From Pelobates cultripes (Eukaryota; Chordata; Amphibia; Anura; Pelobatidae), in NCBI GenBank assembly GCA_933207985.1, contig OW240914.1, positions 207,791,915-207,855,914 on the forward strand: a DNA stretch of 64,000 bases, given 5' to 3'. How positions within the stretch are numbered: the first letter of the stretch is position 1; each line of letters begins with the position of its first letter. Under the pieces are notes generated by a model. It ran no database searches. It saw only the letters and a list, made by a program, of their open reading frames with translations, and was not told the origin of the DNA. Both the position numbers and the translations under genes were made by a program. This document shows positions 36,101-43,869 of this stretch, one piece after another.

Positions 36101-37297
36101 CCTGGCCATACTTTGTTTCAGCCCTGTGGCCATGTGTGTTCCTTTATGCCCAGGGGGGCACATCATATCATGGTTGGTTGTTTTATGTAATGCTCTTGGT
36201 AGTGATTTTTCAGTAACAGGTAATGTCTTTGTGCAACATGGCTTTCCCAGAAGTAGCAATATGCATGAGTTATCTTGTAAATATCATTTTAAAAATAATT
36301 TAATCTTTTATGTATTAAATTCTGTCCTAGATATTCTTTTTTTGTACAATGCGGATGATGTGTTTTTCTATTTTATATTTGTAGAAAGAAAGCCCAGTTA
36401 AAGAAAAAAAAAGGTGTGTCTCATATTAATGAGGAAATGCTGTTTCATGGCACAGGGACTGAGTTTGTGGAGGCAATTTGCATACACAACTTTGATTGGA
36501 GAGTAAATGGGATGCATGGTACAGTATATGGAAAAGGTAAGAATTTGTGGATCTTGCAGAGCAGTACCAAGCCATTGGCAAATGCAAGTTTAGCCCTGGC
36601 AAATAGAAATTCACATGTTGTATGCCATGGACTCTGAGGCAGTGTCGAGTAACTTTTAAGGCCTGATCAGTGGCACATGACTTGAAATTTTAAGTTGTGT
36701 GTATGTATGTATTTGTGTGTATATAATAAACACATAGGTTATAGTACATTATAGGTTATGGTAGTGTAGAGTCCATGGCTTAGTCCACTTAACCATATTG
36801 TTTTGTCATTTTTATATTTATATTCACACTGCATAATCTGTGTCTGTTCAGTTGAGTAAATATCGTTGATTTTAAAAAATTAAAAAATAAATTATAATTT
36901 TTATAACTGTAAACCTACGACTTTTTGCACATTTTTCCCTTTGTAACATTTCTATTTTTTTTTTCTTCTTCTTTCTTTTCTAGGAACGTATTTTGCAAGG
37001 TATGCATCATTATCAAGTCAGTACTGCAGGAACGGTGGAAAGCATGGGAATACGTTAAAGGCACACGGGATGAACATTCAACAAATTTCTTCTTGGGCAA
37101 AGAAATCTATGTTTCTTGCAAGGGTACTTGTAGGTGATCATGCCACTGGAGATCCAAAATACATCCGACCTCCCTCAAGAGATGGCAGCTTGATCAATCT
37201 GTATGATAGCTGTGTGGATAACCCCTTCAGTCCTCTTATTTATGTGATTTTTGACAGCAACCAGATATACCCAGAATATCTGATACAGTTTGATTGA
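6089..37297 (+). CDS. PARP11: PARP11, mono-ADP-ribosyltransferase 11 (seven coding exons)
   Basis: Join of 6089-6193, 10752-10872, 23936-24011, 32743-32815, 32901-33031, 36385-36536 and 36984-37297. The total is 972 nt, 323 residues plus stop, and every junction is GT/AG and in phase. Residues 16-100 form a WWE domain (DTQWGWFYLAECGKWHMFE is the diagnostic block). Residues about 120-323 are the PARP catalytic domain, with H190 (LFHGTG), Y222 (GTYFA) and I305 (LIYVIF) as the H-Y-I triad. In this family an Ile in place of the catalytic Glu goes with mono- rather than poly-ADP-ribosylation. Human PARP11 is about 331 residues, so this looks full length. The Met at 6089 is chosen because it opens the exon carrying the WWE motif, about as far upstream as in the mammalian protein. 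No frameshift or stop is seen. A close paralogue cannot be fully excluded. Confidence 0.95.
6236..6684. mobile_element. TTAA-A foldback element in intron 1
   Basis: Starts AGGGACACTCTAAGCACC after TTAA 6232-6235 and ends before TTAA 6685-6688. It contains the family block CTCACTGCTCAATTCTCTGC. The right terminus is degenerate. It lies 43 bp after the exon 1 donor. Confidence 0.7.
6689..7888. other. Unassigned intron 1 DNA
   Basis: No recognised repeat or coding region; several A-rich tracts. Confidence 0.5.
8240..8800. repeat. AT-rich low-complexity core
   Basis: More than 85 percent A/T by eye, made of TATATAT and TAATAAT-like strings with local self-complementarity. Part of the 7925-10033 element. 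Confidence 0.85.
8921..9174. repeat. Inverted repeat inside the 2.1-kb TTAA element
   Basis: Arms 8921-8983 and 9112-9174 are reverse complements with few mismatches (shared block GTACATGGGGGGTACTG). A second palindrome has arms near 9300-9390 and 9430-9522. The same pair occurs at 34970-35510. Confidence 0.85.
10752..10872 (+). CDS. PARP11: PARP11 coding exon 2 (WWE domain)
   Basis: Flanked by a TTTTTGCAG acceptor and a GTGAGT donor; phase 0 in, phase 1 out. It encodes residues 36-76, with the block CSVSSQDIEQSFKENPNGS and the FTTTKFNYKLDF strand of the WWE domain. A TTAA-type foldback element begins about 50 bp after the donor. Confidence 0.95.
10923..11118. mobile_element. Short TTAA-A-type element in intron 2
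   Basis: Begins AGGACACTATGAGCACC after TTAA 10919-10922 and ends with GATGTCTATAGTATCTCT. It is an internally deleted copy only 50 bp downstream of the exon 2 donor. Confidence 0.7.
11119..12197. other. Unassigned intron 2 DNA
   Basis: AT-rich; nothing recognised beyond shadow ORFs. Confidence 0.5.
12401..12681 (+). pseudogene. CR1-like LINE ORF2, endonuclease N-terminal fragment
   Basis: Translates to a typical apurinic-endonuclease start: ANARSLYNKMGKLEAI-like text (from 12478), then YDIIGITETWWDETHD, followed by a stop and NGYTLFRKDR. NARSL and TETW are the first conserved blocks of CR1/L2-type endonucleases. The open text stops where a TTAA-C element is inserted. Together with 14915-16685 it may be one interrupted CR1, but about 300 residues between the two pieces are missing or lost in the gap. 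Confidence 0.8.
12686..12829. mobile_element. TTAA-C foldback element, left part, cut by the assembly gap
   Basis: Nearly identical to the first 144 bases of the 53761-54239 element, starting AGGACCACTATAGTGCC after TTAA 12682-12685. Its right end is not present and must lie in the gap or be lost. Confidence 0.9.
12830..12929. other. Assembly gap (100 N)
   Basis: Exactly 100 N, the usual placeholder for a gap of unknown size. The flanks imply missing sequence: the rest of a TTAA-C element (about 300 bp by comparison) and the 3' terminus of the Tigger element. Confidence 0.98.
12930..14262 (-). pseudogene. Tigger (pogo-type) DNA transposase, broken
   Basis: Start Met at 14262. The N-terminal part has the CENP-B-like helix-turn-helix (IPLDVKIQVLDRLDKGERQ) and DWFDRFKKRYNL. 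The DDE part follows in other frames: VFNVDKTGLFWKRM, KAAKDRLTLLLGGNARGDF, LPVIWRSCRRKGLEEKAL, SPNTSSLIQPMDHRVIATF and KKIWPEL. At least two frameshifts occur (near 13780 and 13540), the region around the second catalytic Asp is disrupted, and the 3' end runs into the gap. Tigger transposases cut and paste at TA. This copy cannot make a working enzyme. Confidence 0.9.
14700..14912. mobile_element. Tigger terminal region with 62-bp tandem repeats
   Basis: On the minus strand the end reads CAGGGATACCCCGCTTAGCG, resembling Tigger termini, with a TA dinucleotide outside (14913-14914). Inside are two 62-bp tandem units (14751-14812 and 14813-14874) plus a partial third. They carry GCTCTTCGAGTACCAGTACA and may represent iterated transposase-binding sites. 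Confidence 0.7.
14915..16685 (+). pseudogene. CR1-like LINE, reverse transcriptase and 3' end
   Basis: An open frame at 14931-15764 carries RT blocks in order: NKAPGPDCIHPRVLKEL, VPIFKKGSKSLPGNYRPVSL, FYLDFAKAFDTVPHNRL, VSGVPQCSVLGPLLFNIF and FADDTKLC (catalytic FADD). A stop at 15762-15764 and a frameshift precede the C-terminal part in 15878-16363 (LEYAVQFWAPVLKKDI, QRRATKLI). The 3'UTR ends near 16685 in the same tail as 413-690. Non-functional; the start is joined to the Tigger terminus at TA. Confidence 0.9.
16686..17573. other. Unassigned intron 2 DNA
   Basis: No recognised element. A CACTTACTTCTGG and TTTTTTTGAGCCTTTGC stretch near 17200-17350 may be an unplaced repeat. Confidence 0.4.
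17579..18477. mobile_element. Solo LTR (899 bp)
   Basis: Begins TGTAACGG and ends CGTCACA, with the exact 5-bp target duplication TCTAT at 17574-17578 and 18478-18482. No internal coding region adjoins it. Five-bp duplications fit Ty3/Gypsy-type or related LTR elements. Confidence 0.85.
18540..18794. mobile_element. Right end of a piggyBac-like TTAA element
   Basis: Shares TTACAGCTAAACACAATCACA-like text (compare 9940-9970) and the terminus GGTCACTAAGGGA next to TTAA. See the composite entry at 12202-18794. Confidence 0.6.
18864..19079. mobile_element. TTAA-C foldback element, short copy
   Basis: Begins AGGACCACTATAGGCACC after TTAA 18860-18863 and ends CACTATAGTGCTCCT before TTAA 19080-19083. 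Both ends are hairpins (CACCCAGACCACTTCA folds on TGAAGTGGTCTGGGTG). Confidence 0.85.
19084..20128 (+). pseudogene. Tc1-type transposase, broken copy
   Basis: An open frame at 19203-19661 matches the N-terminal DNA-binding half (RRFREFGSTSNRPHNHRPR, TIGLHSQRISAKTVRNRL). A shifted frame at 19743-20045 gives the catalytic half (GERFADVKVVDRVAHGGGA, MVWAGVCYGQRTQVHFIDG, LMLQHDNAR, AYSPDM). The first catalytic Asp region (DESRFSL) lies in a further frame near 19687. The SPIEH block with the third catalytic residue is deleted after SPDM. Sequence resumes (GACAACGTGTTTCAGG) and then stops abruptly near 20128, so the 3' inverted repeat is missing. Confidence 0.9.
20140..20530 (-). pseudogene. Possible L1/Tx1-like LINE 5' end and ORF1 start
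   Basis: On the minus strand a frame opens with MGRKSKKKKK, followed by KMAADLKDLSDASEDYPL and a truncated tail. GCCATCTTGG and CTAGCTCCGCCCCC motifs sit upstream. Basic starts of this style are seen in LINE ORF1 proteins of vertebrates. Family assignment is tentative; the text ends at the Tc1 breakpoint. Confidence 0.4.
20688..21752. mobile_element. LTR-like sequence, approximate bounds
   Basis: Starts near TGTGATGGACC and shares ATAGCCCTGATCTGGGTGA (21275-21293) and adjoining CCAAAAATCACCCAGATCAG with the LTR at 33254-34297. Its end GTGGCGAGGTTACTTTCGCA resembles the end of 17579-18477. No exact target duplication found. Confidence 0.6.
21797..21815. repeat. (GT)n microsatellite
   Basis: Short uninterrupted GT run followed by TTTTGTC. 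Confidence 0.9.
22110..22430 (+). pseudogene. L1/Tx1-like ORF2, C-terminal fragment
   Basis: The frame gives LSLSDLYKYYQAAVLQRVFE followed by WHTSPIHKQWIQLD and LPSLVWN. It resembles the GL.LPD..YYQAA....W block downstream of the RT in vertebrate L1/Tx1 ORF2. Only about 70 residues remain before stops. Confidence 0.65.
22740..23935. other. Unassigned end of intron 2
   Basis: AT-rich, with an A-run near 23661-23678 and no recognised element. A pyrimidine-rich tract leads to the exon 3 acceptor. Confidence 0.5.
23936..24011 (+). CDS. PARP11: PARP11 coding exon 3 (end of WWE domain)
   Basis: Acceptor TTTTATAG and donor GTATTT; phase 1 in, phase 2 out. It encodes residues 76-101, containing KRPVKRAPFSITAF, conserved at the C-terminal edge of the PARP11 WWE domain. 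It sits after a 13.1-kb, repeat-packed intron 2. Confidence 0.95.
24345..25248. mobile_element. TTAA-D foldback element in intron 3
   Basis: Begins AGGAGCACTATAGGGTCAGG after TTAA 24341-24344 and ends GGTGACTATAGTGTCCC beside TTAA 25249-25252. The first 50 bases form a hairpin (AGGGTCAGGA with TCCTGACCCT). It carries an internal duplication: TCTCTATGAGGAAAGTTCAG occurs at about 24679 and 24838. Confidence 0.75.
25253..26719. other. Unassigned intron 3 DNA
   Basis: AT-rich, with no recognisable repeat ends or coding text. Confidence 0.5.
26720..28572 (+). pseudogene. L1/Tx1-like LINE, ORF2 C-terminus and 3' tail
   Basis: Degenerate ORF2 text includes a GSIKHILWECLIIQPFWQMV block (27812-27872; the frame opens with MWECLIIQPFW at 27833). 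This is the lLH.WW.Cp.i.pFW motif near the end of vertebrate L1 ORF2. An AATAAAGTATAG tail ends near 28572. Multiple stops; interrupted by the repeat copy at 27183-27504. Confidence 0.6.
27183..27504. repeat. 322-bp duplicated block, copy A
   Basis: Nearly identical to 29794-30352 once a 238-bp difference is removed, from GGTGTCCTGAACTCTGAG to CTATTCAGTAAGTT. It sits inside the L1 fragment. Flanks differ from copy B, so it behaves as a dispersed repeat or a local duplication. Confidence 0.85.
28577..28725. repeat. Degenerate TTAGGG-like repeats
   Basis: Interspersed GGATTAGGGTTA, GGTTAGGATTAGGG, GATTTAGGG and AATTAAGGGTTGG units, related to but not perfectly matching the vertebrate telomere hexamer. 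Short and diverged. Confidence 0.75.
28726..29471. other. Unassigned intron 3 DNA with a small tandem duplication
   Basis: An ACTTCAATATTCAGCA...GGCAGTTAAA unit occurs twice at 28881-28950. Nothing else recognised. Confidence 0.5.
29472..29681. mobile_element. Palindromic hAT-like MITE
   Basis: A 210-bp near-perfect palindrome with ends CAGGGGTTCTCAACCC / (minus strand) CAGGGGTTCTCATCGT and centre AAGGTGTTTTTT. It is flanked by an exact 8-bp duplication CTCTAGGG at 29464-29471 and 29682-29689. Confidence 0.92.
29794..30352. repeat. 322-bp duplicated block, copy B, with an insertion
   Basis: Same block as 27183-27504, interrupted at 30045-30268 by a poly(A)-tailed insertion. Copy B matches copy A on both sides of it, so copy A is the empty site. 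Confidence 0.88.
30045..30268 (+). mobile_element. Poly(A)-tailed retroposed fragment with target duplication
   Basis: Lies between two copies of ACTAGGAGAAAGAC (30031-30044 and 30269-30282). It ends in AATAAAAGAAAGAATTC plus a 17-A run. This is the signature of LINE-mediated target-primed insertion; the body resembles a LINE 3' tail. Confidence 0.85.
30662..32283 (+). mobile_element. Full-length Tc1-type transposon (1.62 kb)
   Basis: The left end CAGTGCATTGCAAAAGTATT and right end (minus strand) CAGTGCCTTGCAAAAGTATT are inverted repeats. TA is intact on the left; the right target site has mutated. Length and layout (ends, HTH region, DDE region) are typical of Tc1 elements. Confidence 0.93.
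31068..32040 (+). pseudogene. Tc1 transposase, N-terminus broken, DDE part open
   Basis: The first Met at 31068 starts EIKELSKQVRDNVVEKYKSG and KKISKSL, the paired-like DNA-binding part. It hits a stop at about 31234, with frame changes before 31405. From 31405 a 211-residue frame stays open: D38 in WSDETKIELFG, D129 in QQDNDPKHT and E164 in LNPIENLW, a DD34E triad with expected spacing. Tc1 transposases cut and paste at TA. The catalytic half is intact, but the interrupted N-terminus makes activity unlikely. Confidence 0.9.
32284..32742. other. Unassigned end of intron 3
   Basis: No element recognised; a pyrimidine tract precedes the exon 4 acceptor. Confidence 0.5.
32743..32815 (+). CDS. 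PARP11: PARP11 coding exon 4
   Basis: Acceptor TTTCTAATAG and donor GTAAGT; phase 2 in, phase 0 out. It encodes residues 101-125 (SYICDNGSIPLPPHWE...), the linker between the WWE and catalytic domains. Intron 4 after it is only 85 bp, against a 8.7-kb intron 3. Confidence 0.95.
32901..33031 (+). CDS. PARP11: PARP11 coding exon 5 (start of catalytic domain)
   Basis: Acceptor TTTCTCAAG and donor GTGAGA; phase 0 in, phase 2 out. It encodes residues 126-169, including the helix RIQNLDLWEFYCR that opens PARP11-type catalytic domains. It is followed by a solo LTR in intron 5. Confidence 0.95.
33254..34297. mobile_element. Solo LTR (1044 bp) in intron 5
   Basis: Begins TGTAGCGGA and ends TCCGCTACA, a 9-bp inverted terminal match. 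The exact 5-bp duplication GTTAT is at 33249-33253 and 34298-34302. CpG-rich text around 33840-34080 has repeated TTCGGTAG motifs. It shares ATAGCCCTGATCTGGGTGA with 21275-21293. Likely transcribed on the minus strand, judged only by composition. Confidence 0.92.
34348..35560. mobile_element. Truncated piggyBac-type TTAA element
   Basis: Starts CCCCTTAAGGACGGCGGG after TTAA 34344-34347. It shares the two internal palindromes of the 2.1-kb element (GTACTGTTTTACTCGGGAGA; GTATGTCCAGTCTT). The right terminus is missing, so it is deleted or truncated. Confidence 0.75.
34626..34680. repeat. (CA)n / CATA microsatellite
   Basis: ACACACACAC followed by GCATACATACATAC inside the truncated TTAA element. 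Confidence 0.9.
35946..36384. other. Unassigned end of intron 5
   Basis: No element recognised before the exon 6 acceptor. Confidence 0.5.
36385..36536 (+). CDS. PARP11: PARP11 coding exon 6 (catalytic His)
   Basis: Acceptor TATTTGTAG and donor GTAAGA; phase 2 in, phase 1 out. It encodes residues 169-220: a lysine-rich stretch, then MLFHGTG with catalytic H190 and EAICIHNFDWR. The NAD+-binding His is intact. Confidence 0.95.
36984..37297 (+). CDS. PARP11: PARP11 coding exon 7 (catalytic Tyr and Ile, stop)
   Basis: The acceptor TTTTCTAG follows a pyrimidine-rich tract. The exon opens with GTYFARY (Y222), continues through SMFLARVLVGD and NLYDSCVD, carries I305 in LIYVIF, and ends with NQIYPEYLIQFD and TGA at 37295-37297. 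It encodes the C-terminal 103 residues plus the split Gly codon. Confidence 0.95.
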
Positions 37298-38689
37298 ACA
37301 ACCATATTCTGGTTTCTAGAGACTAAATGTTTTGTGCAACGTTAAATGAACTATTAAACAGTAGTAAATACCATCTGGATATCCAAGTGAATTGGCACTT
37401 TTGTACTTGTTTTTGTTTTGTTTTTTTCAAATAGCAGCAGACTATTAAACAGCATTGTTGATCTGTAGGCATAAGAATAAGATTACAAGCCTTCTAAGGT
37501 TTCACTCTACTGGTGATATTGTGCTGTTTTTGTTTTTTTTCTGCTCAGTACTAATACAACCTGGAGCTCATAATAGAATGTTTCATAAACTGGATAACAG
37601 TGAATATATAAACCTAATGGAAAAATCCATAGTGCGTAAAATGTATCTGTTATATTGCAAATGTCCTTTTCGTTCAGATTAACTTTTTTTTTTCCCCACT
37701 AACTGATGAATTGGTTATTTTGCTCACATACAAATCATAACCATGCTCTACACAATACACTAAGCATCCACAATAAATAGTGGGTTCTAATGGAGATTTG
37801 TGCATGTATATGTTTGCATGCCATTACAACTTCTTTGCTTACACTAATCCTTGTCAGTCATTGGAAATCATATTTGATTTGTAGGTTTTCTTGCAATATG
37901 GTTAACATTATATTCATGAAAACGAGTCCTCTTTTAATTGAACAAGTGCCATTTTTTGCGTGTGGGATGCATTTAAATATTTTGCATCTTGTAAGCACAA
38001 TGTGCCAAATTTATTGTATAATTTCTGAAAGCAATCCACTGTAATGTCTTGTTATTTAAAGAAGTGATTAATAGGTGTGTATATTATCAAATTCGCCTCT
38101 AGATAGATCAAATTATGAGTTCACTATTTGAGTTTCGTAGTGTTAAACATAGTCACTGGTGAGCAGTGCATTTACCATGAATTTGCTGGATTTGCCACAA
38201 TATGTCTTTTTGACTCAACTAATTACTGTGCCTAGTGCAAGAATATCTGACTGTGGGAGTAATCAAGAGGTCTACCCACATCTCTGGAGCCTGTCTACTA
38301 TGGATAATAGACAAACCTGTTCCTCAATATTAAGGGAAGTTGCAGCTTTTAGGAGCTGCCAGTAATCCCATCTGTTGCATTTTGACTCTCTCTCACAGGA
38401 ACCAGAGGTCCTGCATTTTTATAGGTCACTCCAAATTGTCCTGAGAAATTTTCTATGGACATGTATTAAGACTGTTACAATCAGTCTCTGTCTGAAAGAA
38501 AAGGTAAGTGGAGCAATACTGAGCTTATTTTAATGCCTCTTTATATAATGTCTAAATGAATGGAGATTGTTTTTCATATGTAACTTGTTTTTGTACATAA
38601 TTTGCATCTGAAAATTATGTAAAGTTATGCATAAATCTCTGTTTTTGTTGTGGTTCATTTTTCTTTGCCTTCGACATGCACCAACAGAA
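37298..38689 (+). other. PARP11: PARP11 3' untranslated region and unassigned downstream DNA
   Basis: AT-rich, non-coding, with no recognised mobile element. An AATAAA hexamer at 37772-37777 could serve as poly(A) signal, but no transcript evidence is available and the true 3' end may lie further on. Confidence 0.45.
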
Positions 38690-39765
38690 AGAATCCAAGG
38701 CAGAGGCAGCTCTAGACTTTGAGGCCCCACTAATAAAGTTAAAAAAAATTGTTGCAATACATGCACACTGTCACATTTACACATTGGTGCATAGTATACC
38801 TGTGTATGTGCCTCAGAGTGTGTCTGACAGAGAGTACCCATGTGTGTGTGAATGTATGTCTCTGTGAGCAAGTTTGCGTTTTTGTCGGGGACACCATGTG
38901 TATCGGGTAGCTGCTTGACGTGTATTGTGTGTATGGGGGTCTGCCTGTAGCCTTTGTTCATTGTGTTTATGGCAAAGCTATGTTTCTTGACTGTGTGTAT
39001 GATTAATGTCTTCATCTGGTGACTGTGACAAGGTGAGTAAAGGGGTACCAGTGGCAGGGAGAGCATGACAGGGCAAAGGGTGTAAATGGTCAAGGGGGGA
39101 TGTGAGAGAGAATGAGGGACAGGGAGTATGACATGGTTTGATGAGGGAGTGTGACAGGGCGAGTGGAGGCAAGTGTGTCAGGGCAATTGTGGCATGGTAG
39201 GAGGGACGAGTGTGACAGGATTAAGGGGGTTTAATGTGACGGTGAGTGTGACAGAGTGAGGGCAGGTGAGTTTGGAGGGGTGAGATTAACAGGATTAGGA
39301 GTGGTTAATGTGAGTGTGGATGCATAAAGAGGCTGACAGTGTGGGGGGGTGATGACCTTGTAGGGAAGGGTGACAATGTGGGGCATGGTGACAGTGTGTC
39401 TGGGGAGGATATGTGAGGGGGTGGGGGGTGATACTGTGGGTGTGAAAGGGTGATGGTGTGAGGGAGGGGGGACGACTACATACCTTTTTCTATTCCCTGG
39501 TGGTCCAGAGACCATGACATCCAATCTCACAAGACCCATCAGAGCATTGCTGTGGTAACCTGCGCCAACGCTCTGATTGGCCAGCTCTTGCGAGACACAT
39601 GGACTGCAGCTCTGCGGAGCTCCAGATCAGTGTCTGTGATGGCTGGCCGCGCAGACAGGAGGGCAGTATGCCGCCAGGCCCCTCCTGGTGTCGGGTCCAC
39701 AGTCACTGACCGAGGACCCGACACAGTCTTCCCTAAGGGGGTTTAGGCGGACGCCTAATTAGGGA
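38690..39765. repeat. GT/GTGTGACAG-rich degenerate satellite region, possibly a hAT-like element
   Basis: Degenerate units of GTGTGACAGGGTGAG type dominate 39000-39450. GC-rich ends (AGAGGCAGCTCTAGAC and TTAGGGAGCCGC) are reminiscent of satellite-bearing hAT-like elements, but no matching 8-bp duplication was found. Confidence 0.5.
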
Positions 39766-41489
39766 GCCGCTTTTAAACCAGGGTATTTCTAGGTGAAATT
39801 AAGATGAATATTGGATACACACTTTGGCTGCAAATGATTTCATGGGAAATGCATTCTTTTCAGCGTAACCTTGTATCACAAACCTGCTGCTTTACTAGTG
39901 TGTCAACATTCTGCTTTCCTAGGATTATTGATATTCAAGAACTTTGTATCCTAAAGCACTCGGATGCTTTTGGACTGTAAAAATGAATGGTATGCCTGTA
40001 TAACAACATGCTCCAAAGTAACTGCATTTTTGCTTTTCAAGAATATTAGAGGTTATTTGTAAAGTGAGTTTATGTAAGGAGTTATTATCTAGCACTATCC
40101 TGAGGGATGATGATAGTATTTCTCTGACTTGCACATTTCTCCCTTATTGTAGACAATTACCGATTTTTGTTTAAAAAATAATGCAAACTGTAGACTCCTC
40201 CAATTGTATCCATTTAAAGCCTTAGGAGGCTTCATCCCTGATGATCCATTGGGCAGAGCATTAGGTCAGTACTTGCATTCTCTGTCATTGCATAAACAGA
40301 AATATTGTTTGCTATTGGTCAAAGTCAATATACAATGAATTTGTAATGGTATTTTTAAATGTTAGCCACATTGATAAAAAAAAAAATTAACCACATGAAT
40401 GTGATGGTATTTAAGTGTATTTTTTCTATAAAATGTACATTTTTAAATGTTATTAATTTGACGTCTAAATGCAAATTCTGCACATTTCTTTTGGTAAAAG
40501 ACTAATGCTGCATGCACTTTCTGAGAGGGTCACTGAACTAATGACTTTTATATTTTGAAGAGATTTTTCAAGACAAAACAGGTGCCGTTTTGTGTGCAAA
40601 GTCCACTGTAGTGTCTTTGATATGAGATTCCCTTGAAATCTAAATATACTTTGTCTAGTTAGCACAATATAAAGATAAAAAAATATATAGATTTGGATTT
40701 TAGTCCTTCAGATCCTTTTTTGGTTTACACTACTCATACTGAATCCAGTCATCACAAAATATTGCTCATATCCTAAAAGCTGCAGATCATGCGAACAGAG
40801 AGGACTAAATTAATAGTAACTATTTTGAAGAGGAACTACCACAAGCCAGGATTTTTAATAGTATGTTTAACACTATAGTTACCAAATGAATACACAATAG
40901 GTATTTTTTCATTTCACTGTTTTGAAGTGGTCATTGTGCCTGGAGTCTTCATGTACAGTATTTCATTATGAAACCTTGTATCTCTCCCCCCTCCCCTGCT
41001 GCCAAAAGTGTAACTCTTCGTCACTGGGTCATCAGGATTGGGTTGCAGTTTTAAATTTCCCATTTCCAGAAACCAAAAATTACTCAAAAACATCGGATAA
41101 CTGCTGCCAAGTTCCTGATCCCCGCACTCTGTGATATTAGAGAGATGAATTCTAAAATGCAGATTGTGCTTTTCATGACTTTTATTTTTGTTTTGCAATC
41201 CACTTTCCTCCATATGTTTTCCTCCATTCTAAGAATGTTGTGTTCTTCTACTAACCTCTTAATGGGAACACATAATTTAAAAAAATAAATAAATAAAACG
41301 TTTGTACTGGAGGCAGAACTTGGTCTTTTTGCTGGATCGAGGTAAGTTTTGGCACTATTCATAATGCTTTCTTTTTTTCTAGTGAATGTAATCAATGGTA
41401 AAATTGAAATAAAGTGGCATAATGGTGAATCATTTTGTTGCATTGCAGAAGGTGGTAAAAAAAAAAGTCCCTAATGTATAAAGGTAGAA
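39766..41489. other. Unassigned intergenic DNA
   Basis: AT-rich. A short CACTATAGTTACCAAATGAA at about 40872 hints at a worn TTAA-type terminus. Nothing else recognised. Confidence 0.45.
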
Positions 41490-41494
41490 TAACA

Positions 41495-41497
<3 letters not shown>

Positions 41498-41530
<33 letters not shown>
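41498..41530. repeat. (GT)n microsatellite
   Basis: Uninterrupted GT run of about 16 units. Confidence 0.95.
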
Positions 41531-41533
<3 letters not shown>

Positions 41534-43869
41534 ACACACATCTCCAATCTTTAATGTATTTTTTTCAAAGAAAATCATTTTGTAAAAACAATTTAGCATA
41601 GGAGGGTACATCGTACATCATTAAATCTTATCAACAGGGTGCAAAACTAAGTAGACACTGCTAGGTATCAGAAACAATTATACAAAGACAAACCTAGGAT
41701 GCACACCAGAGCTACTGAAAATATAATCAATACTTTACTTACACAATAGTAGTATAATAAACATACATTCAGCACAAAGCAAAAGACACAGTGAAAAGGC
41801 CGGGCACATGCCACAATGTGAAAAAGATCATGGTTTTTTTCCATTGTTGTAAATTGCTGAAACTTGATTGCTTTCCTTTAAGTTATTCTTTTCAGGCTGT
41901 AATGGTGGAAATGGATGAAGTAAAAAAAATTAAACTGTACCAAGTACCAAACACTAGATGGCCTCATCTCACTATAAATATATATATATATATATTTTTT
42001 AAAGCAATGGTAAAATAATTCTTGCTAAGAAGCAAAAGACCAATCTTACACTCTGAGTTGTGCATGTTTACTACCACTATTTTCTTCAAATTACATTTCA
42101 CTGACCACAGAAGGTTAAAGATGCACTTTATATGGTAATTTATTTTTTTTATTAAATTCTTGTCCCTCCATGTTACCTGTTTTTTTTTTATGTTTTTAAA
42201 ATCTGCCTTATTTCACTTAATACATAAGAAAAAAAATAGGGATTACTACTATTTGATGACCCCATATAACATAGGAATCTGGATTCTTATCGATATCAGG
42301 TATCCCATGGTAGAGTAGGAACCAGGATGAAAGAGACAGATGACGTGTCAGTTTTCTTGTGGAAATAAATAATGAGAATAGTAGAGATATATATATGTAG
42401 GGCAGCATTAAAAGCGCATAAACAGGTAAAACATGTTTCAGTGGAGAATAGGAATCCAGAGTGAAAATAGCACACGTAGTGATCTAAGAAATGTGTTAAG
42501 AGTTACTTGCTAATTTGGGAATTTTGGAGAATGAGAATGAGAAGGAAATTGCACATTGTAAGCCAATATAGCCAACTTTGGCATAATCATTTGAAATAAT
42601 AAGATTTTCTAGAACAACCAGTATAAAAGTATAAAGCGAACCAATGCGGGAACAAGACTGGAGACAAGGGACAGTCTGAAAGGGAGCCTGACTGGTACTA
42701 GGAACAATAGTTATACAAAACAAAATATAAAAATAAAAAAGTCTGGACATGAGAACTAAACCAGGTGGATTTGGTATATAAAAGGTCATGTTTAGTATGA
42801 TTTGAGAAAACAATTTGGAAGCCATAAAATTGCCAGAGAACAGTATAGAACCAGGTTTAGCAGCCTTCGCTACTCCAGATACTGTGGACTACATCTCCAC
42901 TGATGCTTTGCCATCATTGTGGCTGTAACAGCTTTATACTATTGAACATGGTGACCTAATAGACTGCTGGTGGATGTAGGTGTTTAATATTCTAAATGAA
43001 ATTACAAATATCCAGTAGGTCCTGCTCCATCTAGAGGAGTTCCAGCATACCAAAAAAGAAAGAGAAAAATCAGGAGTGGAACTCAAGGTTAAAGGAATAC
43101 TCCAAGTTCCACAGCGTGCTGTAGTGGTTCTGCTGCTTTCACAGTACAGATATACCCAACACTCAGACTTAAAGGAGCACTACCATTCAATACAAGAAAA
43201 GGATAGCTGCGTATTACTGCTCCTTAGAATGGGTGGGCTTAAAGCTATGCGTAAAGAAGGCAAAATGACAAAGGGTAAATTTAGAAGTAGGTCGAGGGCA
43301 AGGATAACCAGAGAATACACACAGTATCTGAAAATCAAGCCATGTCGGGGATTGGGAAAGTCAAGAGCGAGCCAGAATAATCAATGCAAGCAAAACTGTG
43401 TAGGATCACTAGGAAACTGCATGAAGTGACTGATGCTAGTTGAGTGCCCTAAATGTGTGTGTATTTAGTCCCTGAAATGGCACAGGATATCTTTAGCAGC
43501 TGAGAGGAGGCAGGGAGCAGATTCAGAGAGCTAGATAAACCATTCTAAAACACAGGCCACAAATTTGATGGTCTTATGCAAAAACGGTTAATTAGAAGTG
43601 TGGGTGTTCTAATGGCGCCCTTGTCTCCTCCTCTGTTATTTATGTAAGGTACTTTTAAAGATGAGGACTCCTAAGTTATATACTGCATTTGGTCTAGAAT
43701 TTGAATACTGTAACAGGTATAATGCCCACTGCTAAATCCAGCAACCAAAAGTACAAGAACCATCTAGGTGTCATGTAATTGCCACAGTAATTATCACCTC
43801 CTGTATTCTACGTGACTTTTAGAGTGGTCAGCACCACTTTAAAACTCAAGCATTAAAATGAGGTAAGAG
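41531..43869. other. Unassigned intergenic DNA
   Basis: No convincing gene. Short TTAA-type scraps (AAAGGAATACTCC, AAAGGAGCACTACC near 43090-43180) and a short TA run near 41975. Confidence 0.45.

Noticed and set aside
36416..36637. A separate 73-residue frame
   Set aside because: It is PARP11 exon 6 read through its donor into intron 6, not an independent gene.
38530..39093. A 187-residue minus-strand frame
   Set aside because: Runs through GT-rich satellite-like text; no domain, no splice context, His/Thr-rich low complexity.
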